Positions 26,544 to 34,806 of a DNA stretch of 39,099 nucleotides are shown one piece after another. Every line of letters starts with the position of its first letter. The first letter of the stretch is position 1. Origin of the DNA: a bacterium (GTDB lineage Bacteria; Hydrothermota; Tepidihabitantia; B3-TA06). Below the pieces are notes generated by a model. That model did no database searches, was not told the DNA's origin, and saw only the letters and a list, made by a program, of their open reading frames with translations. A program made the translations under genes and the position numbers. The stretch spans positions 1 to 39,099 of the forward strand of contig JAAYVC010000010.1 of NCBI GenBank assembly GCA_012517375.1. The letters run 5' to 3'.

Positions 26544-29500
26544 TTCACCACCACGAAAGGCTTTATAACGACGCCATCCGGCAGACTGTCGTCCTCCGCG
26601 ACGAGCCTGAAGAAGTAAACGTCAGGACCGAGCCCGGAGATGTCGACCTCAAGGAACTTCCGTGCACCTTTGACTATTGCATCGCCGTCGCTCGCCTCAT
26701 AGAACGATATTCTCTTACCCCTTGCCGTGTATATCTCGAGCTCGACGCGTGTGGCGTCGGCGCTGAGGTTGTAGTAAATCTTTGCAGTACTCTGCCTTAC
26801 CGCCGGATTAGGTAAAAAGAAGACCTGCGCTGGATCCATTAGCACGGTGGTATCCTGCTGATTTTCGACTATGTTAAGGGTATCCTCGACTTTAGCGCTT
26901 AGGCTCCCCAGATGCGCCTCGGCAATAACCCTGTAGCCCCCAAGCGCCAGTTTCATGGTTGTGCTGTCTTTATAGAAGACCGTTAGAGAATCGTATGAAA
27001 CGGAGTCAGCCGGAGGATAGAGGGAATCAGGCCAGAACTCGGCGCCTGTCTCGTTCTCCAGATGAATCTGCATCGAATTCACAATCCTGTGCGATTTTGC
27101 GGCCAATGAAAGCGGGCTGCCCTGAAGCAGGGATTTCTGGGAGTAGAGTGTTAGGATGATGGTGTCAGCAGGCGGAGCCTCGCCCAGAGGAACCAGCCTC
27201 ACGAAGTACGGCTTGTTTACGCCCTCTGTCCATGCAATTAGGGGCTGAGCGTCGGAGTACGTGCACTGGGGGAGCTGAGGGAAGAAGGCGCTGCCTGATG
27301 GGGTTTGGAGCTGGGGAGTTCCCCAAAGCGTAGCGGTGCGCTGGTTGAAATATACGGCGCCTGCAGCCTGCCATGCCGCGGTAATTTTTCCAGCGGCGTT
27401 GACGTTGCACGTAATATTCATTGCAAATCCGGGGTACCCTTTGAGTTCAGCAGCGCTTCCCCAGCTGCCTGCGGTACGCTCCCTGAAGAAAAGCTTGCCT
27501 GCACCGTCGGTATAGAGAAGGTAGATTTTGTCGTCGCCCAGGGAGGTTGCGGAAAGCTCGACAACGCCCGACGTATTGTCCTTTGGCTCAAGCGTTCCTG
27601 GCCCGTTCCAGATATAATCATATCCTGTCGACCCGCGGCTATAGAATATGTGCACGCCGTCCGACGCCCTTAGGATATCCAGATCGGTAAAAGCGTCCGT
27701 TCCTGTTTCCGAAAAAACGGTATCCAGCACCCATGCGCCGGATGCGCGGTGATAGAGCTCTCCTGTCTCGCCGCTGGGGGACTTCTTAACTACCGCTACA
27801 AGAGGAGTGCTGTCCTTGGCTACCGCCACTGCCAACTTCATGATGTCTTCACCGTTGGGCAGTGCGGCAAGCGTATCGGTCGTGAAGGAGCCGGTGTGGT
27901 GAAGGGCGAAAAGACCCACTGTTCCGTCGGTTCTACGCTCAGTCCATGCCCGCCAGTGAGTGCCGTCCTGGGCCATCGCAAGGCTTGCAAGCGTTGTCTT
28001 TGAATCTTTTGTGTTGCTTAAATCCTGACCCAGAAAGAAATGACCCGTAGCTGTGCTGTCTGCAACCCCGAAGAGTTCGGGCACGTCAAGGCTGCGGTAG
28101 AGAAGGTAGCCCAGGTCTCCGCCCGCCTGAGGGTACTGCAGGAGGAGACGTGTTCCCGACGTCGCGTCGGTGGACGTGCTCTGCGGAGGATTGCCGATTA
28201 TGAGCGCTATGGAAGCGCTCGCCTCGCCCGACGCCTCGCCCGACTGTCCCTGGAAGGTTGCCGTATATACGCCCGCAGGCGCAAGCCAGCCTGATTCCGT
28301 AAAGCCGTCCCATGTAAAGTCCTGCGCCGGTTTTGTCGCGCCGGACTGGTAATAATACACGTTGTCAGCGGTATCTCTTATCGAGACGCTCCACGATGTG
28401 ACCTTCATGAAATCATCGCCGTCCAGATGGAATACGGCTTTTGCGCCTATCTCCGGCGAGAAGCTGCCCGCTTCGGCCGTCATTGAGAGCTTGAGATCAT
28501 CGGGGGGTCCCGAAACAGTAAACTGCGCATAGTTTATGCCCGTCGCCGTGGCGACATACACGTGACCGATCTGAGTCTGGCTGTCAAGTTTTACAGCCAG
28601 ATCGTGCACATCGCCCTGTAAGGGCGAGGCGATTCTCGTCCAAGTTTTCCCCGTATCGGTGGTGAAGAAGACCGAAATCTCGGAACCTGAAACGGCGGCC
28701 GCCACGAGCAGACCGGCTGAGGAAGTGTCCGCCGCAATAGCCCTCACGATGCCGGAAGTGGGAGGTCCCTGGAAATTGCTCCACACCTCTCCGGAGTTTG
28801 AGCACGTGTAAATCTTGCCTGTACTGCCGAGCATGAAGAGTCTGCCTCCTCCTCCAGCCTCGAGCAGAATCCCGTTGGCAGCGGGAAGCGCGACAGGCAC
28901 CTTTTCAACTTGACCCGATGCGTTCGTGCGGTAAAGCCCATTGACGGTCAAAAGGAACATTTTGCCGCCGTCCGAAGGAGCGTAGGTCATATCTAGCGGC
29001 TGTTCTTTTGCAAGGTCCAGCGCCTGGTCCGATGTAGCGCAGGCATCGTCGCTGTGATAGACGACGAAGGACGGGGCTTCGGACGGGAAGTTTTGCCTCG
29101 TTACGAACCAGCATTCCCTGGGGTTCGAAAGGTTTGCGGATGCGAGAATGACTGAGCGGCCCTCTGCATCGGGGTGCTGGACCCATCCCTCCGCGCCGTT
29201 GGCTGAGCTGGCTATGCCTAAGGAGTTGCCTGCGTAGAGATAGACCGTCGAGTAGGTTCCCTTTGCCGAAGTAAGACAGAGCGAGACAGGCGTTTCAGCG
29301 AACCCGTGTCGTTTCCATGTCAGTGCGCCGTCAGGGCTTTTATATATCCCGCCGCCCAGGGAGGCGGCGTAGCACATCTTGGGGTACTGCGGGTCTATCT
29401 CAAGACCCATGAAGGTCTGGGCTTTGAGATTTCCGTAGACTGACCATCCGGACACCGAGCTTGTATACACATTGTCAGACATGCCCGCGATGCCTGAAAC

Positions 29501-30385
29501 TGCAAGAGGCGATGTAGAACTCAGGCAGTATGCATCCAGGGATGAAAGACCCTCGTTTGAGTCAGTCCAAGCAGACGACCCGCCTAGATTGGAGATAATC
29601 CCCCTGTTCGTGGCTGCCCATATGCTGGCGCCCCACACATAAAAATCCTTGATAATCCTGTCGCTGTAAGAAACATCCGGCTGCCATGCGAGAGTGGACG
29701 ACTCAACGAAAGCGACGCCATTCGCAGTTCCGACAAAAATCCTGTCCCCAATCCAACCCATGGAAACAACTCTTCCCGCAAGACCCGAAGGCATGTAGGT
29801 CGAATCCTCCCAGTTCTTCGAAGTCAGCGGATTCCAGATTTTAACGACCCTTGAACCCTCGATAGAAATGGCTGCCTTGTCCCGCTCCGGTTTGGCGGAA
29901 ATGGCCGCAATCTCCCTGCCCGGGAATGCCCAGCTTTCGTCGACCTGTACGAATCTTTTTGCCTGAAACCAATCGTACTTCCAAACGCCGTGACTGCGCG
30001 TTGCGGCAAAAAACGAGTAGATAGAGTCAATGACAGGTACTATTCCCACGACATCGGCATCGGCAGGAATACCCTCGAGATTGCTCCATGTTACTCCCGA
30101 ATCCCGGCTGATGAGGAGTCCGTGCTTGCGCGTGCATGCAACAAGACTGTCGCCGAACATTACAAGCTTGTTTATACCGGCGTCCTTCAGGAGATTGAGG
30201 TTGGGGGTATCAATCCTTTTCCAGGCGGGATCGCTCCCACGTCTGTAGAGTCCCTGATCGGTGTATGCATAGGTAACGCCGTTTCCTGCGGCAAGCGCAT
30301 GGACAAACCCGCCATCGGGTCCAGAGCCCTGCCACTGGCTTAACAGGGACAGGGTAAAGAGTATCTTAGGCAGAAACACCATCAT
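26540..30385 (-). CDS. Giant secreted Asp-box/propeller protein with T9SS-type C-terminal domain
   Basis: The 1281-residue protein begins with a hydrophobic signal-like segment. It contains several Asp-box (BNR) motifs: RDSGVTW near 95, PDGALTW near 352, NSGEVW near 530 and DTGKTW near 578, as in beta-propellers of the sialidase/VPS10 type. A FlgD-like Ig segment follows (SFSPEIGAKAVFHLDGDDF ... GVYTATF), then a second propeller-like stretch. The last 80 residues (FFLPNPAVRQSTAKIYYNL ... ELEIYTARGKRI ... GPDVYFFRLVAEDD) form a Por-secretion-type C-terminal domain. I infer surface display or release; no catalytic residues were identified. The ATG at 30385 is at the predicted transcription start, and its TGA overlaps the PorV-like gene start. 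Confidence 0.8.
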   Translation of the reverse strand: MMVFLPKILFTLSLLSQWQGSGPDGGFVHALAAGNGVTYAYTDQGLYRRGSDPAWKRIDTPNLNLLKDAGINKLVMFGDSLVACTRKHGLLISRDSGVTWSNLEGIPADADVVGIVPVIDSIYSFFAATRSHGVWKYDWFQAKRFVQVDESWAFPGREIAAISAKPERDKAAISIEGSRVVKIWNPLTSKNWEDSTYMPSGLAGRVVSMGWIGDRIFVGTANGVAFVESSTLAWQPDVSYSDRIIKDFYVWGASIWAATNRGIISNLGGSSAWTDSNEGLSSLDAYCLSSTSPLAVSGIAGMSDNVYTSSVSGWSVYGNLKAQTFMGLEIDPQYPKMCYAASLGGGIYKSPDGALTWKRHGFAETPVSLCLTSAKGTYSTVYLYAGNSLGIASSANGAEGWVQHPDAEGRSVILASANLSNPRECWFVTRQNFPSEAPSFVVYHSDDACATSDQALDLAKEQPLDMTYAPSDGGKMFLLTVNGLYRTNASGQVEKVPVALPAANGILLEAGGGGRLFMLGSTGKIYTCSNSGEVWSNFQGPPTSGIVRAIAADTSSAGLLVAAAVSGSEISVFFTTDTGKTWTRIASPLQGDVHDLAVKLDSQTQIGHVYVATATGINYAQFTVSGPPDDLKLSMTAEAGSFSPEIGAKAVFHLDGDDFMKVTSWSVSIRDTADNVYYYQSGATKPAQDFTWDGFTESGWLAPAGVYTATFQGQSGEASGEASASIALIIGNPPQSTSTDATSGTRLLLQYPQAGGDLGYLLYRSLDVPELFGVADSTATGHFFLGQDLSNTKDSKTTLASLAMAQDGTHWRAWTERRTDGTVGLFALHHTGSFTTDTLAALPNGEDIMKLAVAVAKDSTPLVAVVKKSPSGETGELYHRASGAWVLDTVFSETGTDAFTDLDILRASDGVHIFYSRGSTGYDYIWNGPGTLEPKDNTSGVVELSATSLGDDKIYLLYTDGAGKLFFRERTAGSWGSAAELKGYPGFAMNITCNVNAAGKITAAWQAAGAVYFNQRTATLWGTPQLQTPSGSAFFPQLPQCTYSDAQPLIAWTEGVNKPYFVRLVPLGEAPPADTIILTLYSQKSLLQGSPLSLAAKSHRIVNSMQIHLENETGAEFWPDSLYPPADSVSYDSLTVFYKDSTTMKLALGGYRVIAEAHLGSLSAKVEDTLNIVENQQDTTVLMDPAQVFFLPNPAVRQSTAKIYYNLSADATRVELEIYTARGKRISFYEASDGDAIVKGARKFLEVDISGLGPDVYFFRLVAEDDSLPDGVVIKPFVVVK

Positions 30386-30391
30386 ACGTTA

Positions 30392-30419
30392 AATGTACTC
30401 TGGAATAAATGTTTGTCAA
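30392..30419 (-). promoter_or_regulatory. Promoter of the propeller/PorV-like operon; leaderless start
   Basis: On the minus strand, TTGACA (30419-30414), a 16 nt spacer and TACATT (30397-30392). The ATG at 30385 is 7 nt past the -10 box, at the predicted +1, with no Shine-Dalgarno sequence. Confidence 0.75.
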
Positions 30420-30545
30420 GCGGAAGTAACTGACCGGCTTAGAGCACAGGGAGGGTTTATCTCTCATGCCGCGGGAGTTATTTATGATTTATGCTTGATG
30501 AAAATCAAGAGAAAGACCTTGAATACGGCTTCTTTGCTCTTATAG

Positions 30546-30568
30546 GTAACGCCCCTTAAGGGGGTTAC
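30546..30568. repeat. Inverted repeat in an otherwise featureless gap
   Basis: GTAAC-G-CCCC and GGGG-GTTAC flank TTAA, forming a 9-bp stem with one bulged G. No T-tract follows. Apart from this and the heptamer repeat at 30610-30668, I see nothing in 30420-30661. Confidence 0.45.
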
Positions 30569-30609
30569 GAATTTTGCGGATGATGCCGGAATTTCCTTAA
30601 AAGCAGAGG

Positions 30610-30668
30610 TGTTGCGGGTACGTGTTACGTGTTACGTGTTGCGTGTTGCGTGTTACGGGTGTTACGGG
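30610..30668. repeat. Heptamer tandem repeat (ACGTGTT/GCGTGTT)
   Basis: About five consecutive 7-nt units of (A/G)CGTGTT, with degenerate flanking copies. The end of the array supplies the TAA stop of the minus-strand gene at 30662. The units are too short for CRISPR. Confidence 0.7.
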
Positions 30669-30934
30669 CCGAGGTACTTATCCGGGTCTGCGACAACTAT
30701 GTCCCGGCATGCTTTTGAAGAGAAGTAGTATTCCTTGCCCTTGTATTTGAAGACGGGTATTGAATCGTCATGAACGAGCAGGACGCTTCCGGTCGAGTCT
30801 ATTGAGCATACAACGACCTCTGGAAGCTGGGCCGTTTCCTGTACATTGTTCTTCAGAGGTTCGTTCTTTTTTGCACACCCGAATAAGAGCACGGCTGCAA
30901 AAACCGTAATCAGCGCTGCGAATATCTTTTTCAT
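30662..30934 (-). CDS. Small lipoprotein with degenerate YHS-like domain
   Basis: The 90-residue protein has a lipoprotein signal (MKKIFAALITVFAAVLLFGC, lipobox LFGC, Cys20). Its C-terminal half (FKYKGKEYYFSSKACRDIVV, then ADPDKYL) matches the second half of a YHS domain, where GKxYYFCSxxC is usual. YHS domains can bind metals. Here the first Cys of that segment is replaced by Ser (YYFSSKAC) and the usual CPVCGM start is absent, so metal binding is doubtful. A GAAAGGA site precedes the ATG, and a TATAAT promoter drives it. The gene's stop lies in a simple repeat. Confidence 0.7.
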   Translation of the reverse strand: MKKIFAALITVFAAVLLFGCAKKNEPLKNNVQETAQLPEVVVCSIDSTGSVLLVHDDSIPVFKYKGKEYYFSSKACRDIVVADPDKYLGP

Positions 30935-30971
30935 TAGATGTTTCCTTTCATTTTTTTAATTTCCTATTACT

Positions 30972-30999
30972 ATTATAGGAGTTTTCAAGGAAGCGTCAA
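30972..30999 (-). promoter_or_regulatory. Promoter of the YHS-like lipoprotein gene
   Basis: On the minus strand, TTGACG (30999-30994), a 16 nt spacer and a perfect TATAAT (30977-30972). The leader is about 30 nt and contains GAAAGGA before the ATG at 30934. Confidence 0.75.
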
Positions 31000-31091
31000 G
31001 CCGGCCGAGTTTAAGCTGACAAAAAATCGATTTTAATAGCTTAATGTATTGAATTGCTTAAACTTAAACGCTTATAGCAAATCAAAAACCC

Positions 31092-31119
31092 TTGACAGGG
31101 TCTTTTTTCGGACTATTAT
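31092..31119 (+). promoter_or_regulatory. Promoter of the adhesin-like gene
   Basis: TTGACA (31092-31097), a 16 nt spacer and TATTAT (31114-31119). Transcription near 31126 gives an 80-nt leader ending in AGGAGG before the ATG at 31208. Confidence 0.65.
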
Positions 31120-31207
31120 TAACTATAGAATTCAAGGGAAGGGATCGGGGCTGTTACGCAGGATGGGCTACAATAATTCAGAGTTAAACCTTGTACAGGA
31201 GGTTTTA

Positions 31208-32767
31208 ATGTTAAAAATCAACAGTCTTAAGAAGATCATCACCATTGTTGCAGTTTTGTTGCCGTTGGGGGCCATTCTCAATGCTCAGCCGGTTCCTCTG
31301 CTTACCGAAGGATTTGAGGGTTCTTTTCCTCCGGCAGGCTGGTCTACAAGTCAGACCCAGGGAAACAACCAGTGGAACCGCAACGACTTCTATTCCAGGC
31401 CCAACTACACCCCGGGAGCTACAGGCTACTGCGCAGACAACGATGACGACGCTAATTCAAACCAGTCGCGCGTGGGCAACAATGCCCTAACCTCGAAGAC
31501 GTTCGACGCGACCGCTTTCCAGGTCGTCTGCTTAGCCTGGGATGTTGACTGGTACCCTAAACCAGGGCTCGTGGAGCTTCAGGCGATGGTGCAGGTTACG
31601 AACGGTTCCGGCGGATGGGTTACCGTAAAGAGCTACATCCCAGGTTCACGCGTAACTACAAGGGACAGCGTTAACATATCCGCCCAGGCTGCAGGAAAGG
31701 CGAACAACCAGGTCAGGTTCGTCTACAATGAGCTCTCAGGCGGAATAAAATCCTACTGGTACGAGATTGACGACGTGTCCGTATGGGGTTCAATGCCTTA
31801 CCCGCCTCCCGAGACGCTCGACCTTGGGATTTCTGAGATACTGCGTCCTTTAGACCACGAAGATCCAGGCATACCGTTCTTCCCTTCGTGCAGGGTATCC
31901 AACAACCTCGACACCACTGCGCATGCAACAATCCGGTGCGTTATGAAGGAGATGGTTACTCAAAACACCGTTTACGACGACGCCCTCACGAACTATTCAT
32001 GTACTCCGGGATATACAACCGTGACCGGGTTCGAAGCGTTTGTTCCCCTTGCCAACAAGGTTTATACAGCGACATTTACCGTGCAGCATCCGGACGATAA
32101 AATCCCTATGAACAACAGCATGAGCAAGAACTTCAACGCCTCACAGGTGGAATACGAAATTACCCCGATTCTGATGACGCTTCCCAATGTTCCTGATCAG
32201 TATGGCGCGTTTGTGCCCACCGCCGATTACGCCGAGAAGCTCGGAAACCAGGTAGACCACCCGGCCCTGCGCTGCAGAATAGCAAGACTTGAAGACATGG
32301 AACAGGTTTATGAAGACTCGATAGGCGTTACAGCCTTTATGCCTTACGATACGGTGACTGCCGAGTTCGATACAGCGTTTCTTGATACCTCGACCTATGT
32401 AATTACTTTCTGGGCTACCGATATCTACGTAGTCAACATAAGCAACCCTGTCTGGGTGGATACATTCAACGTGCTCGAAGGCATCGCTGAAGCGCCTGCA
32501 GACGCCAATACCAGCCTGGATATCACGACATCCGCTCTTTTCAATGCGGGAGTGGGACTCTCCTATTCGATTGCGAAGACTTCATACGTCAACCTGAGCG
32601 TATACGATGCGCTTGGCAGAAAGGTCGAAACGCTTGTGGACGCAAGAAAGCCGAGCGGCACATACTGCATTTCATGGAACGCTGCCGACGTTCCCCAGGG
32701 AGTGTACTTCGTAAAACTTACCGCTCCCGGTGTCGCGCTCTACAGAAAGGTAACGAAAATAAAGTAG
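31208..32767 (+). CDS. Secreted cleaved-adhesin-like protein with T9SS-type C-terminal domain
   Basis: The 519-residue protein starts at ATG 31208 after AGGAGG at 31197-31202; upstream in-frame ATGs lack such a site and lie before or near the promoter. The signal peptide ends near LNAQP (residue 25). The next 200 residues resemble the cleaved-adhesin/choice-of-anchor J jelly roll (EGFEGSFPPAGWS ... WYEIDDVSVWG). Ig/CARDB-like segments follow. The last 80 residues are a typical Por-type sorting domain (LSYSIAKTSYVNLSVYDALG, RKVETL, SGTYCISWNAADVPQGVYF, VKL). It is probably displayed on or released from the cell surface. It is monocistronic, and a weak CCGGC hairpin lies at 32787-32805 after the stop. 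Confidence 0.82.
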   Translation: MLKINSLKKIITIVAVLLPLGAILNAQPVPLLTEGFEGSFPPAGWSTSQTQGNNQWNRNDFYSRPNYTPGATGYCADNDDDANSNQSRVGNNALTSKTFDATAFQVVCLAWDVDWYPKPGLVELQAMVQVTNGSGGWVTVKSYIPGSRVTTRDSVNISAQAAGKANNQVRFVYNELSGGIKSYWYEIDDVSVWGSMPYPPPETLDLGISEILRPLDHEDPGIPFFPSCRVSNNLDTTAHATIRCVMKEMVTQNTVYDDALTNYSCTPGYTTVTGFEAFVPLANKVYTATFTVQHPDDKIPMNNSMSKNFNASQVEYEITPILMTLPNVPDQYGAFVPTADYAEKLGNQVDHPALRCRIARLEDMEQVYEDSIGVTAFMPYDTVTAEFDTAFLDTSTYVITFWATDIYVVNISNPVWVDTFNVLEGIAEAPADANTSLDITTSALFNAGVGLSYSIAKTSYVNLSVYDALGRKVETLVDARKPSGTYCISWNAADVPQGVYFVKLTAPGVALYRKVTKIK

Positions 32768-32822
32768 CCTGGAGACCTTTCCTTACCCGGCACTTTAAGA
32801 GCCGGATGATTCGTTATATAGA

Positions 32823-32850
32823 TTGACGTGGACGATAATATTCATATAAT
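32823..32850 (+). promoter_or_regulatory. Strong promoter upstream of glutamate dehydrogenase
   Basis: TTGACG (32823-32828), a 16 nt spacer and TATAAT (32845-32850). The predicted start is 32857, giving a leader of about 160 nt, unusually long for this window and a possible site of regulation. Confidence 0.75.
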
Positions 32851-32856
32851 ATGCGC

Positions 32857-32886
32857 ATGTTGCGTCAGCCGGACGCCATCCTCTGA
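32857..32886 (+). other. Possible leaderless 9-codon leader peptide
   Basis: An ATG falls exactly 7 nt beyond the -10 box and reads MLRQPDAIL before TGA. It could be a translated leader peptide in the glutamate dehydrogenase leader. There is no experimental support. Confidence 0.3.
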
Positions 32887-33016
32887 AATTCATAGACAAA
32901 ACCGAACTAAAGGCTGAGCGGTGAAGTAAGGCAGGATTGCGGGCAAGGATAAGGAACGGAGAGAGTGCGTAAGTACACAATAAGATTGAACAACCTCTAA
33001 GGAGTAAAAAACCACA

Positions 33017-34285
33017 ATGGAAACCAACAATAAACCCAGCGTTTACGACAATGTAAGCTGGCAGTTTAACAAAGCGGCTGATTTAATGGGGCTGGACTCC
33101 AACATCCGCAGAATCCTTGCAAAAACCACCAACGAAGTAGTCGTCAACTTTCCCGTAAAGATGGACGACGGCCGCATCGAGATATTCACGGGCTACCGCG
33201 TTCAGCACTCGAACGTGCTCGGACCTTACAAGGGCGGCCTGAGATTCCATCCTGCAGTCAACATCGACGAGGTTCGCGCGCTCGCCACATGGATGACCTG
33301 GAAATCGGCTATCGTAGATATCCCGCTGGGCGGCGCAAAGGGCGGCATCCAGATAGACCCGGCGAAGTATTCAAGAGCGGAACTCGAGCGCATATCCAGG
33401 CGCTTCACCTACGCGCTCGGAAACACCATAGGCCCCGAGTACGACATCCCGGCGCCCGACGTGAACACCAATCCGCAGATAATGGCGTGGATACTGGACA
33501 CCTACCTTTCTACCGTTCCGCCCACTGAGCGTCAGCGCTCGGTGCACGTGGTTACCGGCAAGCCCATCGAGTCGGGCGGAAGCCTCGGCCGCGACAAGGC
33601 GACCGGCCAGGGCGTGGTCTACACGATTGAGGCGTGGGCAAAAGACAAGGGCTTCAATCTCAAAGGCGCAACATACTTCGTTCAGGGATTCGGCAACGTA
33701 GGCTCGTGGGCTGCAAGGCTCCTAAAGCCGCACGGCTCTGTACTTGTTGCCGCCGAGGACGTTACAGGTTCCATTGCGAATCCCGAGGGCATTGACCCCG
33801 ACGCTCTCAGCCAGCACGTCGCAAAGACCGGCGGCGTCAAAGGCTTCGCGGGCGCCAGGGTAACAGATCACGACGCCTTCATGAAGACGAAAGCCGATAT
33901 CTTCATCCCGTCCGCCTTGGAGAATCAGATCACCGCCGAGACCGCACCGAATTTGGACGTAAAGCTCGTTGCCGAGGGCGCGAACGGCCCCACTGATCCG
34001 GAAGGCGACCGCATTCTTTTCGAGCGAGGCGTAGACGTGCTTCCCGACATCCTCTGCAACGCGGGCGGCGTTATTGTCAGCTATTTTGAGTGGCTCCAGA
34101 ACAAGCGCAGCGAGCGCTGGGAGCTTGAGGAGGTGGACTCAAAGCTCTTAAAGAAGATAGTGCGGGGCTACGAGCGCGTGCGCGACACTGCAAAGCACTA
34201 CAAGACCGACTGGCGCACCGCGGCGTACGTGGTTGCCCTGAACCGCATAGAGCGCGTTTACCGCGAGCGCGGCATTTTCCCCTGA
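33017..34285 (+). CDS. gdhA: Glutamate dehydrogenase (Glu/Leu/Phe/Val dehydrogenase family)
   Basis: The enzyme interconverts glutamate with 2-oxoglutarate and ammonia using NAD(P). The 422-residue length fits hexameric GDH. It has the substrate-binding motif GPYKGGLRFHP (Lys72), TWKSAIVDIPLGGAKGG with catalytic Lys108, and the dinucleotide motif QGFGNVGSWAA. The C-terminal segment CNAGGVIVSYFEWLQN is typical of GDH rather than leucine dehydrogenase, but other amino acids cannot be excluded. The ATG follows AAGGAGT. It is expressed alone from a TATAAT promoter with a long leader and ends at a strong terminator. Cofactor specificity was not resolved. Confidence 0.92.
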   Translation: METNNKPSVYDNVSWQFNKAADLMGLDSNIRRILAKTTNEVVVNFPVKMDDGRIEIFTGYRVQHSNVLGPYKGGLRFHPAVNIDEVRALATWMTWKSAIVDIPLGGAKGGIQIDPAKYSRAELERISRRFTYALGNTIGPEYDIPAPDVNTNPQIMAWILDTYLSTVPPTERQRSVHVVTGKPIESGGSLGRDKATGQGVVYTIEAWAKDKGFNLKGATYFVQGFGNVGSWAARLLKPHGSVLVAAEDVTGSIANPEGIDPDALSQHVAKTGGVKGFAGARVTDHDAFMKTKADIFIPSALENQITAETAPNLDVKLVAEGANGPTDPEGDRILFERGVDVLPDILCNAGGVIVSYFEWLQNKRSERWELEEVDSKLLKKIVRGYERVRDTAKHYKTDWRTAAYVVALNRIERVYRERGIFP

Positions 34286-34312
34286 TATTCGTTTCAATAC
34301 ACATTTATCCTT

Positions 34313-34339
34313 GCCGGGACTCGCGTCCCGGCTTTTTTT
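34313..34339 (+). terminator. Intrinsic terminator of glutamate dehydrogenase
   Basis: GCCGGGAC (34313-34320), loop TCGC and GTCCCGGC (34325-34332), followed by seven T residues. Confidence 0.93.
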
Positions 34340-34399
34340 ACATGAGTGGACGCGGATTGAGGAAGGCGACTCATAAAACGCCAGCGTCATCCTGGGGTA

Positions 34400-34452
34400 G
34401 CGCCTGGAAGGCGCATGTGTCGAACGAGCACTAGAAGTGCATGCGTTCGACA
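34400..34452. repeat. Palindromic repeat unit, two adjacent hairpins
   Basis: GCGCC-TGGAA-GGCGC at 34400-34414. Next to it is a nested hairpin with outer arms TGTCGAACG (34418-34426) and CGTTCGACA (34444-34452) and inner arms GCAC-TAGAA-GTGC. Loops of the form T(G/A)GAA recur at 35408-35412. Confidence 0.75.
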
Positions 34453-34526
34453 AGTCTTCGTAGCGCGGCGTAAGGATCGCCTAATCAAGGCTGTATCTTA
34501 TGACTGAGAAATTCCTGATGATTAAT

Positions 34527-34564
34527 GCGATTGCTTCGTCCTCCCAGGAGACCTCGCAATGACA
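34527..34564. repeat. REP-like repeat with outer ATTGC/GCAAT arms, copy 1
   Basis: GCGATTGCTTCG (34527-34538) and CTCGCAATGACA (34553-34564) bracket a short inner hairpin (TCCT-CCC-AGGA). The outer ends match the copy at 35181-35217; the inner part differs. Confidence 0.7.
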
Positions 34565-34596
34565 TTATGTGAAACCGGGATGGAGAGGGAGGGGGC

Positions 34597-34636
34597 ATCG
34601 CGAGGAGTAACGCCGCAGGCGTTAGGACGTGGCGAT
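34597..34636. repeat. REP-like repeat with different inner hairpin, copy 2
   Basis: ATCGC (34597-34601) pairs with GCGAT (34632-34636), in the opposite orientation to copy 1 (CGAGGAG side first). The inner hairpin is TAACGCC-GCA-GGCGTTA (34608-34624). Confidence 0.7.
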
Positions 34637-34697
34637 CTCCTGGCAGAGTGCTGATACATATGGCTCTATCAAGTGTGTTTTGAGATAGTGTTATGGG

Positions 34698-34731
34698 ATC
34701 GCCACACCTTCTTCGAAGGTTCGCGATGGCG
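34698..34731. repeat. REP-like repeat with different inner hairpin, copy 3
   Basis: Outer arms CGCCA (34700-34704) and TGGCG (34727-34731) enclose a perfect inner hairpin ACCTTC-TTC-GAAGGT (34706-34720). Confidence 0.65.
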
Positions 34732-34734
34732 AAA

Positions 34735-34806
34735 CGTAGAGGCTGACCTTCAGGTCAGCCCGCGCAGCAGCAGTATTTCGGGCCGACTTAAAAGTCGGCC
34801 ACTACG
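34735..34806. repeat. Composite repeat: two palindromes inside a closing stem
   Basis: CGTAG (34735-34739) and CTACG (34802-34806) can close a structure holding two separate perfect hairpins, GGCTGACCT/AGGTCAGCC at 34741-34760 and GGCCGACTT/AAGTCGGCC at 34781-34800. The unit overlaps the 3' end of the truncated membrane-protein gene. Confidence 0.75.

Noticed and set aside
30610-30668. Possible CRISPR array
   Set aside because: The repeat unit is 7 nt with no spacers, so it is a simple tandem repeat.
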